A stretch of DNA of 64,000 nucleotides, from the NCBI GenBank assembly GCA_039707655.1, contig CM077667.1, positions 416,373,409-416,437,408 of the forward strand. The letters run 5' to 3'. This DNA is from Elymus sibiricus (lineage: Eukaryota; Streptophyta; Magnoliopsida; Poales; Poaceae). A program made the translations under genes and the position numbers. Positions 11,509 through 21,163 of the stretch are shown piece by piece (position 1 is the stretch's first letter; the number at the start of each line of letters is the position of its first letter). The notes beneath the pieces are model-generated. The model worked only from the letters and a program-made list of their open reading frames with translations, was not told the origin of the DNA and did no database searches.

Positions 11509-12692
11509 CTAAGTATTCTCTTCATCAGCAGCATTGTCTTCGGGTTTAGCATTGTCTTCGCGTTGAGTAGATGGAGGAATGATGACTTCTTCTACAACCA
11601 CTGGTTCTTCAGGCACAATTTCTCCGGTGCCCATCAGTCGAATAGCTTCATCAGGAGGTGGTTCATCTAGCACAGGAGGCAGGTGATCTCTTTGCGAGCC
11701 ATTAGTTTCATCGAATCGCACATCTACAGTTTCAACAACCTTGTTGTGAAGGATGTTGAAGACCCTGTAGGTGTGTGAATCCTTTCCATAACCAAGCATG
11801 AAACCCTCGTGTGCTTTCGGTGCAAATTTAGAAGTGTGGTGTGGATCCCTTATCCAGCATCTTGCACCGAAGACTTTGAAATAACTTACATTGGGTTTTC
11901 TTGAAGCTCATATGATGTTTTCTTGAAGAACTTGTGAAGATAAACTCTGTTGATGATGTGACATGCAGTGTCAATGGCTTCAGGCCATAGCTTCCGTGGT
12001 GTCTTGTATTCATCAAGCATGGTGCGAGCCATCTCAATAAGAGTCGTATTCTTGCGCTCCACAACACCATTCTGCTGGGGAGTATATGGAGCAGAGAACT
12101 TATGAGTGATGCCAAGGGTATCAAGAAAGGTGTACAGGCCTGTGTTCTTGAATTCAGTGCCATTGTCACTCCTGATGTGCTTGATCTTGATGTTGTAGTT
12201 GTTCATACACCTATTTGCGAAGCGCCTGAAGACATCCTGCACTTCAGTCTTGTAGAGAATAATATGCACCCAAGTGTATTGAGAATAGTCATCAACAATC
12301 ACGAAGCCATATAGATTTGCAGTGGTGGAGAAGGTGGAATAGTAAGTAGGGCCAAATAAGTCCATGTGTAGCAGCTCGAAGGGACGTGAGGTCGTCATGA
12401 TTGTCTTCGAGGGGTGTTTGGCCCTGGTCATCTTCCCGGCTTCACAGGCACCACAAAGGTGGTCCTTCTTGAACTTGACACCCTCGACGCCAATGATGAG
12501 CTTCTTCTTGGCGAGTGTGTGTAAGTTCCTCATCCCAGCATGTCCTAGCCTTCTGTGCCAAATCCAGCACTCCGAAGCCTTTGCTAGAAGACATGAGGCA
12601 ACCTGTGGTCCTGCAGAGAAGTCTACCATGTACAAGTCACCTCTTCGAAAACCTTCGAAGACTTTGGTTTTGTCAGAGGCCATTAGTACCAC
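11509..12692 (-). pseudogene. Copia GAG-pre-integrase and integrase, element A
   Basis: The minus frame at 11886-12692 has the zinc-binding segment (WHRRLGHAGMRNLHTLAKK, then CGACEAGK), followed by the catalytic core with HMDLFGPT, IRSDNGTEF and PQQNGVVERKN, giving the D, D and E positions. It would insert element DNA into the chromosome. The frame stops at 11886. The linker continues in other frames at 11828-12169 and 11509-11799 (acidic, with VVVEEVIIPP). Thus at least two frame changes separate integrase from RT. Confidence 0.9.
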
Positions 12693-12695
12693 ACA

Positions 12696-13105
12696 TCAAA
12701 ATTTGCCGAATATGACTAGCATATCTAAGTCACAGAGCACGGAGACATACATCAAGTTGTAACCAAGGGATTCGACAAGCATGACGTTTTCCATGTGCTG
12801 GTCCCTTGAGATAGCAACTCTACCTAGCCCCAATACTTTGCTGCTGCTTTTGTCAGCAAAGACGATGTGATCTTTTGTTGGAGGTCGAAGAGTTTGCTCC
12901 ATCAATAGGCTTCGATCACCCGTCATATGACTTGTGCATCCATTGTCCATAATCCATTCAGTGGTATTGGATTTGTCTTCCTGCATTGAGAATTAGTCGA
13001 GTTCACCAAAGCATGTAGGAGCATCATGCTAAGATGAGTATACAACAGTTGACAATGGTAGGTAATCTGAACGAGGTGTGCATTAGTTTTCTTGCGTTCA
13101 GACAA
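12696..13105 (-). pseudogene. Copia aspartic protease, element A, altered active site
   Basis: The frame at 12696-12986 reads TEWIMDNGCTSHMTG, where Copia proteases usually have D-S-G or D-T-G at the active site; here the middle residue is asparagine. It would normally cleave the gag-pol polyprotein. The end of the frame is broken just before the integrase zinc-binding segment, and the upstream link to the coiled-coil ORF is out of frame around 12990-13180. Confidence 0.75.
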
Positions 13106-13183
13106 GAATGTTTTCGGGTCCCCAGAGATGATCTTCGGGATAGGCTTCGTCCTATCTGGAGACCCGATGCTGCATAGAAGATA

Positions 13184-14440
13184 TTAGTTCTTCTTAACCA
13201 CCCACATGCGAAGGGGTGGCTTAGAAGCAATAAGACGTAAGGCAACATCAGAGAATTTAGGCAAAGATGCCCTAATAGTACGTTTCACAGGAGGGTTTGT
13301 GTACTCAAATGAATAAGCAGAGAAGTTCTTGGTTGGATGAACATAGCGGTTCATGCCATTGTATATGTATTCATGAGTCATATGAGTCTTTTCCTGCGAA
13401 ATAGAATGATTAGTGCCAACATATGAAGACTTATGTCTTCTCGAAGACATTGATCCAGAGTTTGTCTTCTTCTTGTGAGATGTCGTCAAGACATTCACGC
13501 GAAGCTTTTCAAGAAGACATTTGGGAACCCAGATCTTCTTCATAGGAGAACCATTCCTGCATTTAGTTCCAATAAATCTAGCAAACACTTCACCATTTTG
13601 ACATTTGAACAGTTTATAATTGGAATCAAAGGATTCATCAATAATGAGAGGATTCGCACAGTTGAAGCCAGATAATGTGGAAGGATCAACTGAAGGACCT
13701 TTTGCAGCAACCCATGTGGTTTTGGGGTACTGCTCAGGTGTCCAGTAGGATCCATCAACATTGAGATTTCTTTCGAAACCTACACCCTCTTTCCTAGGGT
13801 TTTTGTTCAGTATAGTCTTCTTCAGGACATCACAAAGAATCTGATGCCCTTTCAGACTCTTGTACATGCCAGTTTCATGCAATGTCTTCAACCTGTCATT
13901 GTCATCAGTGATAGTAGTGGCTTCCTCAGATGAGGGGTTAGGTGCCACAGTTACAGTTGAAGATAAAGCATTTTCAGAAGCATTTGAACATTCAGCAGTT
14001 GAATCATTAGCTTCACGTGCAATACACTTTAAGCATGGAGCATCAAATTCATCCTGAGCGGTACTAATCTGCTCTGCTAGGAGTGAGTCGTTTTCCTTCC
14101 GTAGGTCATCAAGTGCTTCCCTCAACTTTTCTAGATCAATCTTCTTCTGAAGATATTCAAGAGAAAGCTTTTCATGATCAGTTGAGAGGGCATCATGACG
14201 ACTTTGGAGATCCTCAAACCTTGAACGAACACTACGCATGTCTTCAGCCATAGTTTCGTTCAGACTCATCTCTTCGCGTAACAGGTCATCGCTTTTCTCT
14301 AGAGTAGTTTGCATTTTCTCCATGGCATGTTGTTGCTTGGTGGCAATTTTTACAAGTTTGGCATAGCTAGGTTTCTTGTCATTATCAGATTCAGAGTCAT
14401 GACGTGAGGATTTTGAGGATACCTTGGAGGCTTTTGCCAT
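13184..14440 (-). CDS. Coiled-coil ORF between gag and protease, element A
   Basis: The 418-residue frame starts seven bases after the gag stop. Residues ~30-150 are dense in E, K, L, D and Q with heptad-like spacing (EKMQTTLEKSDDLLREEM, then DLEKLREALDDLRKENDSLL), consistent with a long coiled coil. The C-terminal part (SGFNCANPLIIDESFDSNYKLFKCQNGEVFARF) is typical of the gag-pol linker in these elements. Sirevirus gag proteins are known for coiled coils. It may be the second half of gag, cut by a stop at 14447, or a separate reading frame. Confidence 0.7.
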   Translation of the reverse strand: MAKASKVSSKSSRHDSESDNDKKPSYAKLVKIATKQQHAMEKMQTTLEKSDDLLREEMSLNETMAEDMRSVRSRFEDLQSRHDALSTDHEKLSLEYLQKKIDLEKLREALDDLRKENDSLLAEQISTAQDEFDAPCLKCIAREANDSTAECSNASENALSSTVTVAPNPSSEEATTITDDNDRLKTLHETGMYKSLKGHQILCDVLKKTILNKNPRKEGVGFERNLNVDGSYWTPEQYPKTTWVAAKGPSVDPSTLSGFNCANPLIIDESFDSNYKLFKCQNGEVFARFIGTKCRNGSPMKKIWVPKCLLEKLRVNVLTTSHKKKTNSGSMSSRRHKSSYVGTNHSISQEKTHMTHEYIYNGMNRYVHPTKNFSAYSFEYTNPPVKRTIRASLPKFSDVALRLIASKPPLRMWVVKKN

Positions 14441-14446
14441 GAAGCA

Positions 14447-15652
14447 TTAGGCTAGAGTAGCATCATCATCACCGGCTTCGTTGTTGAAGTAAGGATCATT
14501 GTCTTCGGGTTCGAGGACAGAGGTGGAGAGATATTCCGAAGCCATTGCTAATCCAGCTACTTCAGCGTCAGATTCCTCCTTAGATGCTTCCTCAACTTCT
14601 GAACCAGATTTAGACTGTGAATCCATCTCCTTTCCGTTGAAAGCATGTGCCTTGCCAGATGAACTCTTCTTGTGTGATGAAGACTTTGCATACTTCTTCT
14701 TCTTCTTGTCATCGGAGTCATAGTCCTTGCTCTTCTTCCTGGATTCCTTCTCCCATCGAGGACAATCAGCGATGAAATGGCCAACATTCTTGCACTTATG
14801 ACAGGTTTGCTTCTTGCTGTCTCTTGAAGACATTTCACCAAACCTCTTGGAATCCCGCTTTGAAGATTTTGCGTAGCGCTTTGACTTGGCAAACTTCCGA
14901 AACTTTCTGACAAGCAAAGCGAGTTCTTTTCCAAAGTCTTTAGCACCATCAGAACTGCATTCAGAGCTGTCTTCAGATGAAGACACAGCTTGGGCCTTCA
15001 ATGCACGGGAGCGACTGTAGCTGGGTCCGTAGATATCTCTCTTCTCAGCTTGTTGGAACTCGTGTGTGTTCAATCTCTCGAGGATATCGGCGGGATCCAA
15101 ACTCTTGAAGTCAGGGCGCTCTTGGATCATGAGTGCGAGAGTATCAAAGGAACTGTCAAGTGATCTGAGTAGCTTCTTCACGACTTCATGTTTGATGATA
15201 TCAGTGGCGCCAAGTGCATTCAGCTCATTTGAGATGTCGGTGAGTTGATCAAATGTGAGTTGAACGTTTTCGTTGTCGAGTCTCTTGAAGCGGTTGAACA
15301 GGTTGCGAAGCACATCAACACGAGAGTCTCTTTGAGATGAGACACCTTCATTCACTTTGGACAGCCATTCCCAGATTTGCTTAGCAGTGTTAAGTGCACT
15401 CACACGGCCATACTGTCCTTTGGTCAGATGACCACAGATGATGTTCTTGGCGGTGGAGTCCAGTTGTGCGAACCTCTTCACATCAGCAGCAGTAACACCT
15501 TCGCCAACTTCGGGAATGTCCGCCATGACGACATACCATAAGTCGTTGTCAATGGCTTCGAGATGCATGCGCATCTTGTTCTTCCAGTAGGGGTAGTCAG
15601 TGCCATCGAAGACAGGGCACGCAGTGGAGACCTTGATTATCCCTGCAGTCGA
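14447..15652 (-). CDS. Copia gag (UBN2-type) with zinc knuckle, element A
   Basis: From the methionine of MSTAGIIKVSTACPVFDG (15652) to the stop at 14447 this is about 401 residues; an upstream in-frame ATG at 15688 adds twelve less typical residues. It has the gag fold start (FDGTDYPYWKNKMRMHLEA), the central LRNLFNRFKRLDNENVQLTFDQL region and a CCHC zinc knuckle CHKCKNVGHFIADC (CX2CX4HX4C) that binds the element RNA. The C-terminus is serine/lysine rich and then acidic. Gag forms the virus-like particle. Confidence 0.92.
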   Translation of the reverse strand, partial: STAGIIKVSTACPVFDGTDYPYWKNKMRMHLEAIDNDLWYVVMADIPEVGEGVTAADVKRFAQLDSTAKNIICGHLTKGQYGRVSALNTAKQIWEWLSKVNEGVSSQRDSRVDVLRNLFNRFKRLDNENVQLTFDQLTDISNELNALGATDIIKHEVVKKLLRSLDSSFDTLALMIQERPDFKSLDPADILERLNTHEFQQAEKRDIYGPSYSRSRALKAQAVSSSEDSSECSSDGAKDFGKELALLVRKFRKFAKSKRYAKSSKRDSKRFGEMSSRDSKKQTCHKCKNVGHFIADCPRWEKESRKKSKDYDSDDKKKKKYAKSSSHKKSSSGKAHAFNGKEMDSQSKSGSEVEEASKEESDAEVAGLAMASEYLSTSVLEPEDNDPYFNNEAGDDDATLA

Positions 15653-15700
15653 CATAGCTAAAACTCCACGGTGGTTAAACCGAAACACGGAACAAGGGAG

Positions 15701-15718
15701 TACCTAGCTCTGATACCA
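15701..15718 (-). other. Primer binding site of element A (initiator tRNA-Met)
   Basis: Minus-strand TGGTATCAGAGCTAGGTA starts two bases inside the 5' LTR end. It is the standard Copia site complementary to the 3' end of initiator tRNA-Met, where minus-strand DNA synthesis begins. Confidence 0.93.
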
Positions 15719-15720
15719 AT

Positions 15721-16869
15721 TGAAAGTGCTAGTTATCAACTAGAGGGGGGTGAATAGGCGATTTTTATGAAAGTCTTCGAAACAATGAATGTATTCGAAT
15801 AGTGCGGAAACGTAAACAGGATCAGGTAGGGATACAATCAAGAATTTAATCTAGGCATGCATCATAGTGAAGACATACAAATATGTTAAGCTTTAACATC
15901 ATGCACAATAAGATGAGTCGAAGATAAACTTAGACGGTACAAAGATAAACAACAGGCATGAATGTCTTCAAGACAAGTCTTCAGTGATGAACAGGGAAAG
16001 GCTTCACGATACAGAACAGGAATGTAAAGATGTGAAGGATAGAACCAGTAGCTTGACGAAGACACAGTATTTGTTGGACCAGTTTCAGTTGTTGTGACAA
16101 CTGTACGTCTGGTTAGGGAGGCTGAGATTGAACTCAGAAGACCTCGTCTTCACCTTATTCCCCTTGAGCCGAAGTCACTTAGACAGCGCCCAATCACTCT
16201 GGTAAGTCTTCAGGGGAGACTTCCGAAACCCATACAAACTTGGTCACCCGGCGATCCACAATGACTCTTGGATTGCTCTAGACCCAGACGCCTAACCGTT
16301 TGGAAAATCACAGTCTTCAAGTGTAATAAGTCTTCAGCTCTCTCAGAACAGAATGACTTCGGTGATGCTCAAACACTCTAGCTCTAGGTGTTTAGGTGTA
16401 TCTTCGCAGGATGTGTCTCTCTCAATGTCTTCGAGGTGGGTTGCTCCAAAACGACAACAGCCGTATCTCTCTCTGAGCAGCCACCTTCTTATCGTGGAGG
16501 GGGTGGGATATTTATAGCCAGCGGGCAACCCGACCTGATATGACCGAAATCACCCTGGGTCAATGGCCAACCGACACGTGTCACAACGGTCGGATTTCAA
16601 ACACACGCGGCAGCTTTACTTGGGCTACAAGTAAAGCTGACTCAACCATCTCTGGAAGAGATTTCCTCTCATTGTCTTCGCTCGAAGACATATGTATGGG
16701 TTGAGCATCACGTCAGCATCTGACTTCGATCACATCGACCCCACTTAACAGTACGGTGGTTCCTATGACTCAGGAAAGAAGAAACAAAACTACCAAAAGA
16801 CTTCGTCTTCGCGTTTCATTGTCTTCAAGCGAATGTCTTCGCATACCACCAAATGCTTCAGCCGTCATT
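15721..16869 (-). repeat. 5' LTR of element A, truncated
   Basis: It aligns with 1629-2781 of the other LTR from its inner end and then stops abruptly at about 16869 in unrelated sequence. About 165 bases of U3, including the terminal TG, are lost. The core promoter is retained. Confidence 0.9.
16509..16582 (-). promoter_or_regulatory. LTR core promoter of element A: TATA box and G-box palindrome
   Basis: On the minus strand GACACGTGTC (16582-16573) lies about 60 bases upstream of TATAAATA (16516-16509). Both are also present in the 3' LTR. A CACGTG core is a binding site for plant bZIP and bHLH factors; activity here is inferred. Confidence 0.6.
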
Positions 16870-18233
16870 AAATATTTTTAGTAGCTAGTAAAGAAAATAC
16901 TATGCCTTCTTAATTTAGTTTATTTAGTAAAATACCGGAAAAACAAATGATTACCCGAGCTAACCAAAGAAAAAATCATGACTATGGTTTTTCTCGGAGC
17001 TGGACGTACACCCACACAAATAAATATTTATGTCTTCCTGCAATTTGTGTTGTCATGTACGTTGCGTGATGTAAGCAAGGATGAGTAGAAAGTGGAAGGT
17101 GGTTATGTTAGACCAGATAAGTTTAATTTGATTTTGCTGGTGTTTGTTGATTGGTAAGAACATATTTAGTCATCAAATATGCGAAATAAAATAAAATATT
17201 ATTGCCTCATTTTTAGCATCAACTTTTGATTATTGTGGTATGTGCCGAAACCATCCAAAATAATTTATACATACAAAAACCGAACTGCATTCTAAATTAA
17301 TCCATATATTTACCAAGACATGACAACTGCATTTATCAAAAATCCATATTAGCGAATCAAATTAACTTTTTTTAGACAAATTAACTGACTGAACCTAGTC
17401 GGGCCGACGGGCACACAAGCGGCAGGGAACACTTCCTGTCGTCTCCAAGGACCAACTGCGGCTAGGTCTAGGGAGAAACAATAGGGTGAGCTTGTGGGTG
17501 TTGAATGTGGGAACTCCGTTTTTATTTTTCGAGCTTACCATTAGTTTTTGTTAGGGATCCCCGCAAAAAAAAAGTTTTTGTTAGGGGAACCATTTGATTT
17601 TGTTGGAGAGGAATTTTTTTGACAAACCTTTTTTTTCTTTTTGAGCAAATGTTTTCTGACAAACATATAGCAGCACAACGCAGTGCAGCAAATGTCGGAT
17701 GGATATGGGCTTGACGTGGGCCTTCTTTTTGGACCAATGGGGCTTTTACTTGTGCACTAGGCAGACCCACTTAAGCCCAACTAACTTCTGTGGCAGCGTC
17801 GTCATCTTCTTCCAACATGCTGTTTTTTTTCTTTCCATTCGAGGTGGGAGCTACGCCACAGCCGAGCCGCCGTTCAGCCGTTGGGAACCCAAGGAATTCA
17901 TTCCCAGTCTTGAGCCATTTTGGGCCCCTTGAATGCTTTTGCTGGCTACCCAAAGCATGTGCCGATGGAATGGGAAACTACGGAACACGGCGCCTTTCCG
18001 GCTTTTCGCTTACCAATCTGCCACGGCACGGCACGGCATGTACACAAACACGTCAAGCTGCGGGCCTGGCCATATACGCTGAACGCAAGCCCAATGGCGC
18101 GGAAGATCCCCGGCCGCCAAAGTTTGTTGCACCAAACTAAAATTAAAGAGCAAACAGCCACGCGAAAATTCTCAGATATATGGTCACAGGCAAAATACAA
18201 ATATAAAAACATGTCTAATAGATGAAAAAAAAT
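16870..18233. other. Intergenic sequence, no recognised gene
   Basis: AT-rich to about 17400, then mixed. Short open frames occur on both strands around 17700-18200, but none resembles a known protein and they overlap each other. A GC-richer patch at 17840-18130 has no recognised content. Confidence 0.5.
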
Positions 18234-19617
18234 CCTTGAGATGTAAAACTAAGTGTCGTAAAATTTACATCACCCAAAAGTGCATTTTACCTCTTAAAAA
18301 ATAGTCAATTTCAACAGGTGATGTATATTGGTGATGTAAAAGTCTAACTCCAATAGATGATGTATATTAAAGATGTAAAATTAGAAACTTCAACTGCTAC
18401 TTTATTTGAAACATAATTCAAACATAGCAAGTTCAACTACAACTTCATTTGAAATATTTTAAACCTGATTCTAATTTAAAACATAAATTAAAAGACTACT
18501 TACTAATTCAAACTAATACATCCATCACTCCTCGTCATCCGACGGCATCCAGAACTCCTCGTCCTCGTTCGATGTCTTCCAGAACTTCTCGTCGTCCTCC
18601 TCCGAGGACTTGACGAGGATCACCGTCGAGGGGCCGGCCTCGTCCTCCTTCTTCACCCCCTCCTTCTTCTTCTGCTCGGCCTCTAACTTTCAGTATAACT
18701 CGTGCTCGACCTGGAGGTAGTCCGGATGCTCCGTGCGACCCTCGCCATCGTCGCCTCGTCACTATCGCTGGAAGCAAAGACACCGGTCGGCCTCTTCTTC
18801 TTCTTCTTCTTTGTCATCTCCCCCATCTGAATACCGCCTGGCACGAGGAACTCCGCTTCCGCCCGGGTCTCGATCTCCAAAATTTTGAGATCCGTCCTCG
18901 GCCTCCCGGCACGCGATACAACAACATCGTACACACACGCGGCCTCCTTGACGTTCGGGTATGTGCCCGACCAGAAGCGGCAGCCGGCATCGGAGAACTC
19001 GATGCCGAAGTTGCCGGACGACTTCGTCCGCACACCGAAGAACTCCGTCCTGTTCTTCGAGGGTTTCTTCGGTGGCATGGCGACGATGATGTGGTAACGG
19101 CTGCGCGGCGGGGCGAAGCGGTGATGAGGAAGTCGCGGTGTCGCGACGGCGACGGGGAATCGTCGGGGTGTCGACGGAGGAGCGTCGGGTTGGTGGGGGT
19201 GGCGAATCGGGCACGGGCGGGCGACGACGGCAGTGCGAATCGGGGAGGCGGTTGTGGGGAATCGGGACGGCAATTCGAGACGGAGCGGCGATGGAGGAGC
19301 GGCGGAGAGGCGGTGGGGGTGGTTGACGGTCGGATCTGACGCGGGCGGTCGAATCAGGACGACGACGGCTATGAGGCAGGTGGAGACAGGAAGAAGACGA
19401 AAAGAAATGAAGGCAGTTGGCGGTTGGCGTGCGACCGCCGGTTCACATTACCTTGAGGTGAAGATGCATCTTCAGGTGTTGTATTTTACATCTCTTAAAG
19501 GTGGAGATGTAAAAAAAATTACACATACATCATCTGTTCGAGATGGGATTTTGGGTCTCGGAGATGCAAAAGTTAATTGTTTTTACATCTACGTCATTTT
19601 TTAAAGATGCTCTAAGG
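18234..19617. mobile_element. Possible terminal-inverted-repeat unit carrying an AP2-like gene
   Basis: The left end (CCTTGAGATGTAAAA from 18234) and the reverse complement of the right end (CCTTAGAGCATCTTTAAAA from 19617) are imperfectly similar. Both flanks hold repeated 'ttttacatc/gatgtaaaa' and 'catcatctgtt' motifs in inverted arrangement (18240-18385 and 19470-19610). The space between is filled by the AP2-like pseudogene and its GC-rich 5' side. No clear target-site duplication was found, so the boundaries and the transposon class are uncertain. Confidence 0.4.
18525..19078 (-). pseudogene. AP2/ERF-like DNA-binding domain protein, degenerate
   Basis: On the minus strand the frame from the ATG at 19078 begins MPPKKPSKNRTEFFGVRTKS and spans an AP2-like domain: FFGVRTKSSGNFGIEFSDA, a tryptophan-glycine-threonine strand (FWSGTYPNVKEAACVYDVVV) and RAGRP. 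AP2 domains bind DNA. The arginines normally flanking the first strand are partly replaced, so binding is doubtful. Downstream are a lysine run and a tail resembling wheat AP2-like small proteins. A frameshift near 18741 and a tryptophan-to-stop change (TGA near 18695) break the tail, which otherwise would end at the TGA at 18525-18527. About 184 codons in all. Longer upstream in-frame methionines (to 19273) look like leader read-through. Confidence 0.65.
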
Positions 19618-20995
19618 AACTCGTAAACAAAAGGGGAATAAGAACTCATAATTGAGATTACATAACTCATACAACGCTGATTAATTAAAATATATAAGCC
19701 CCAACTATAAAAGGTGGCCTCTGTATCTAGTCTAGCGAGGAGGGCCCCTGATGAGTCATAATCATTTCATGCATCAGCTGGACCAGTTGAAACGACATTA
19801 GATACAATATAAGATATGCTATCCTGATCTATGGGTACAACCAGAAAAGGAACAATCCCAAATCTAAGCTAACGTCCGCCCGACGGTGATGATTCTCAAG
19901 CCCAAGCGGCATGACATGCCAGCCAGTCGGGCAGAAATGACAGAGTAGCACTATAAAAAATAATACAAATCAACAAAAGCAATAGAGAAGTGATAATAAA
20001 GTGTATCTGTATCCTAGAAAAAATAATAAAGTGCATATGATATCAGCTTAACTGTTCTTAGGTGTTGGTTGGCTTTCGAGGGGCCACGCTGCAACTTCGC
20101 AAGCAAGCTAGCTGCTAGCCAGTACTGGATTAGGCAGCTTCTTTTCCCCCAGGGTGGTTAAGGAACTGGTTGTTTATGGGGTGTATACCTTATGTATTGA
20201 GCAGTACAACTTATGTATTATGTCTGATGTGAAGTTCAGTTTGGTGTGCTGGTATATGCTGCGGTCCTGCAGCTAGCTGCGCACGCTGGGTCGTTGCCGA
20301 GGTGCCACGGCTTCGATCGTGAATACGATCATTAGCAGATTGATTATTATTAGTTAGTTAATCGCATAGTTTAAGGTAAGGAATTGACGGGCCGTCATGC
20401 TCATCCTCAAGCTCAAGCTATCTATTAACAGAATCTCTTAAGCTGCTGTTGTTCCATCATGATCGCACTGTTCGTATGTGAGGTGTACGCCGTGGACCAT
20501 GCCTCACATGGCCTGCCCACTGTACAACAACGAATGAATGGCCGGGCCCACGGGGATATGGTGCATTTGTTGATTCTCAAAGGCGTCCTCGCAGTAGCAC
20601 ACGTACGCAGAAGCTCCTGGATTAATTAATTAATTGATTGGCGTACGCTTTCACCGGGAAGCTAAACAAAGTTGGAGTACTGCATGTATTAACTGTGATT
20701 TGACAGGGAGAAATGTATCATGTATGTCCCCGTCGGATAAACTTCTCTGCGTGAACGCGTACGCTTGTGTGTGGGATGGTGGGTTTTTACCGTGGAGCGT
20801 CGTGCTCTACTCGTGACCTTGTCAAGAAATTACTACACTAATGAGGAGACGACGTACGCCGGCAACAGTGTACTCGACACGTGCACGCAGAGCTACGTAT
20901 TTCCAGTAGGACACATTCTCTCTCAAGGAAGAAAATGTACACTACGAATTAACCGCGCCTGATCGTGCCATCGTTGTTTATGTAGTATCTCAAAC
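19618..20995. other. Intergenic sequence, no recognised gene
   Basis: Mixed composition with no protein I recognise. A short attaattaattaattg run lies near 20621-20636. Nothing else stands out. Confidence 0.5.
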
Positions 20996-21163
20996 TATTC
21001 CCTCGATTCTCCTTTTCTAAATATAAATCTTTGTAGATATGTTAATATGGACTACGTATGAATGTATATAGACATATTTTAAGTATAGGTTCACTTATTT
21101 TGCTTCCTACGTAGTCTTTATTGAAATTTTGAAAAAAATATATATTTAGAAACAAAGAGAGTA
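20996..21163. mobile_element. Stowaway-type MITE
   Basis: About 165 bases flanked by TA (20996-20997 and 21162-21163). The left part (ctaaatataaatctttgtag, then tatggactacgta) is inverted on the right (ctacgtagtcttta, then atatatatttagaaac). This is the familiar Triticeae Stowaway (Tc1/mariner MITE) pattern centred on tgtatatagacatatttta. It has no coding capacity and was mobilised in trans. Both termini are moderately decayed. Confidence 0.85.

Larger units (their letters stand above)
1629..16869 (-). mobile_element. Element A: Sirevirus-like Copia LTR retrotransposon, minus strand
   Basis: Two direct LTRs (1629-2946 and 15721-16869) bracket, in minus-strand order, a primer binding site, gag, a coiled-coil ORF, protease, integrase, reverse transcriptase, RNase H, a GC-rich leader, ORF3 and a polypurine tract. 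Integrase before RT is the Copia order. An extra ORF after pol and multiple polypurine tracts fit the Sirevirus genus (Maximus-like elements in Triticeae); the family name is tentative. The LTR begins TG and ends CA. The 5' LTR lacks its first ~165 bases and stops at 16869, so no target-site duplication can be tested (left flank is gtaac). By eye the LTR copies differ at roughly 35 positions in 1.15 kb. A foreign solo LTR (3754-5288) lies within it. Several pol frames are interrupted, so it is not autonomous now. Confidence 0.85.

Noticed and set aside
19091..19604. Several + strand open frames beside the AP2-like gene
   Set aside because: They are antisense or upstream of it in GC-rich sequence and show low-complexity glycine/arginine content only.
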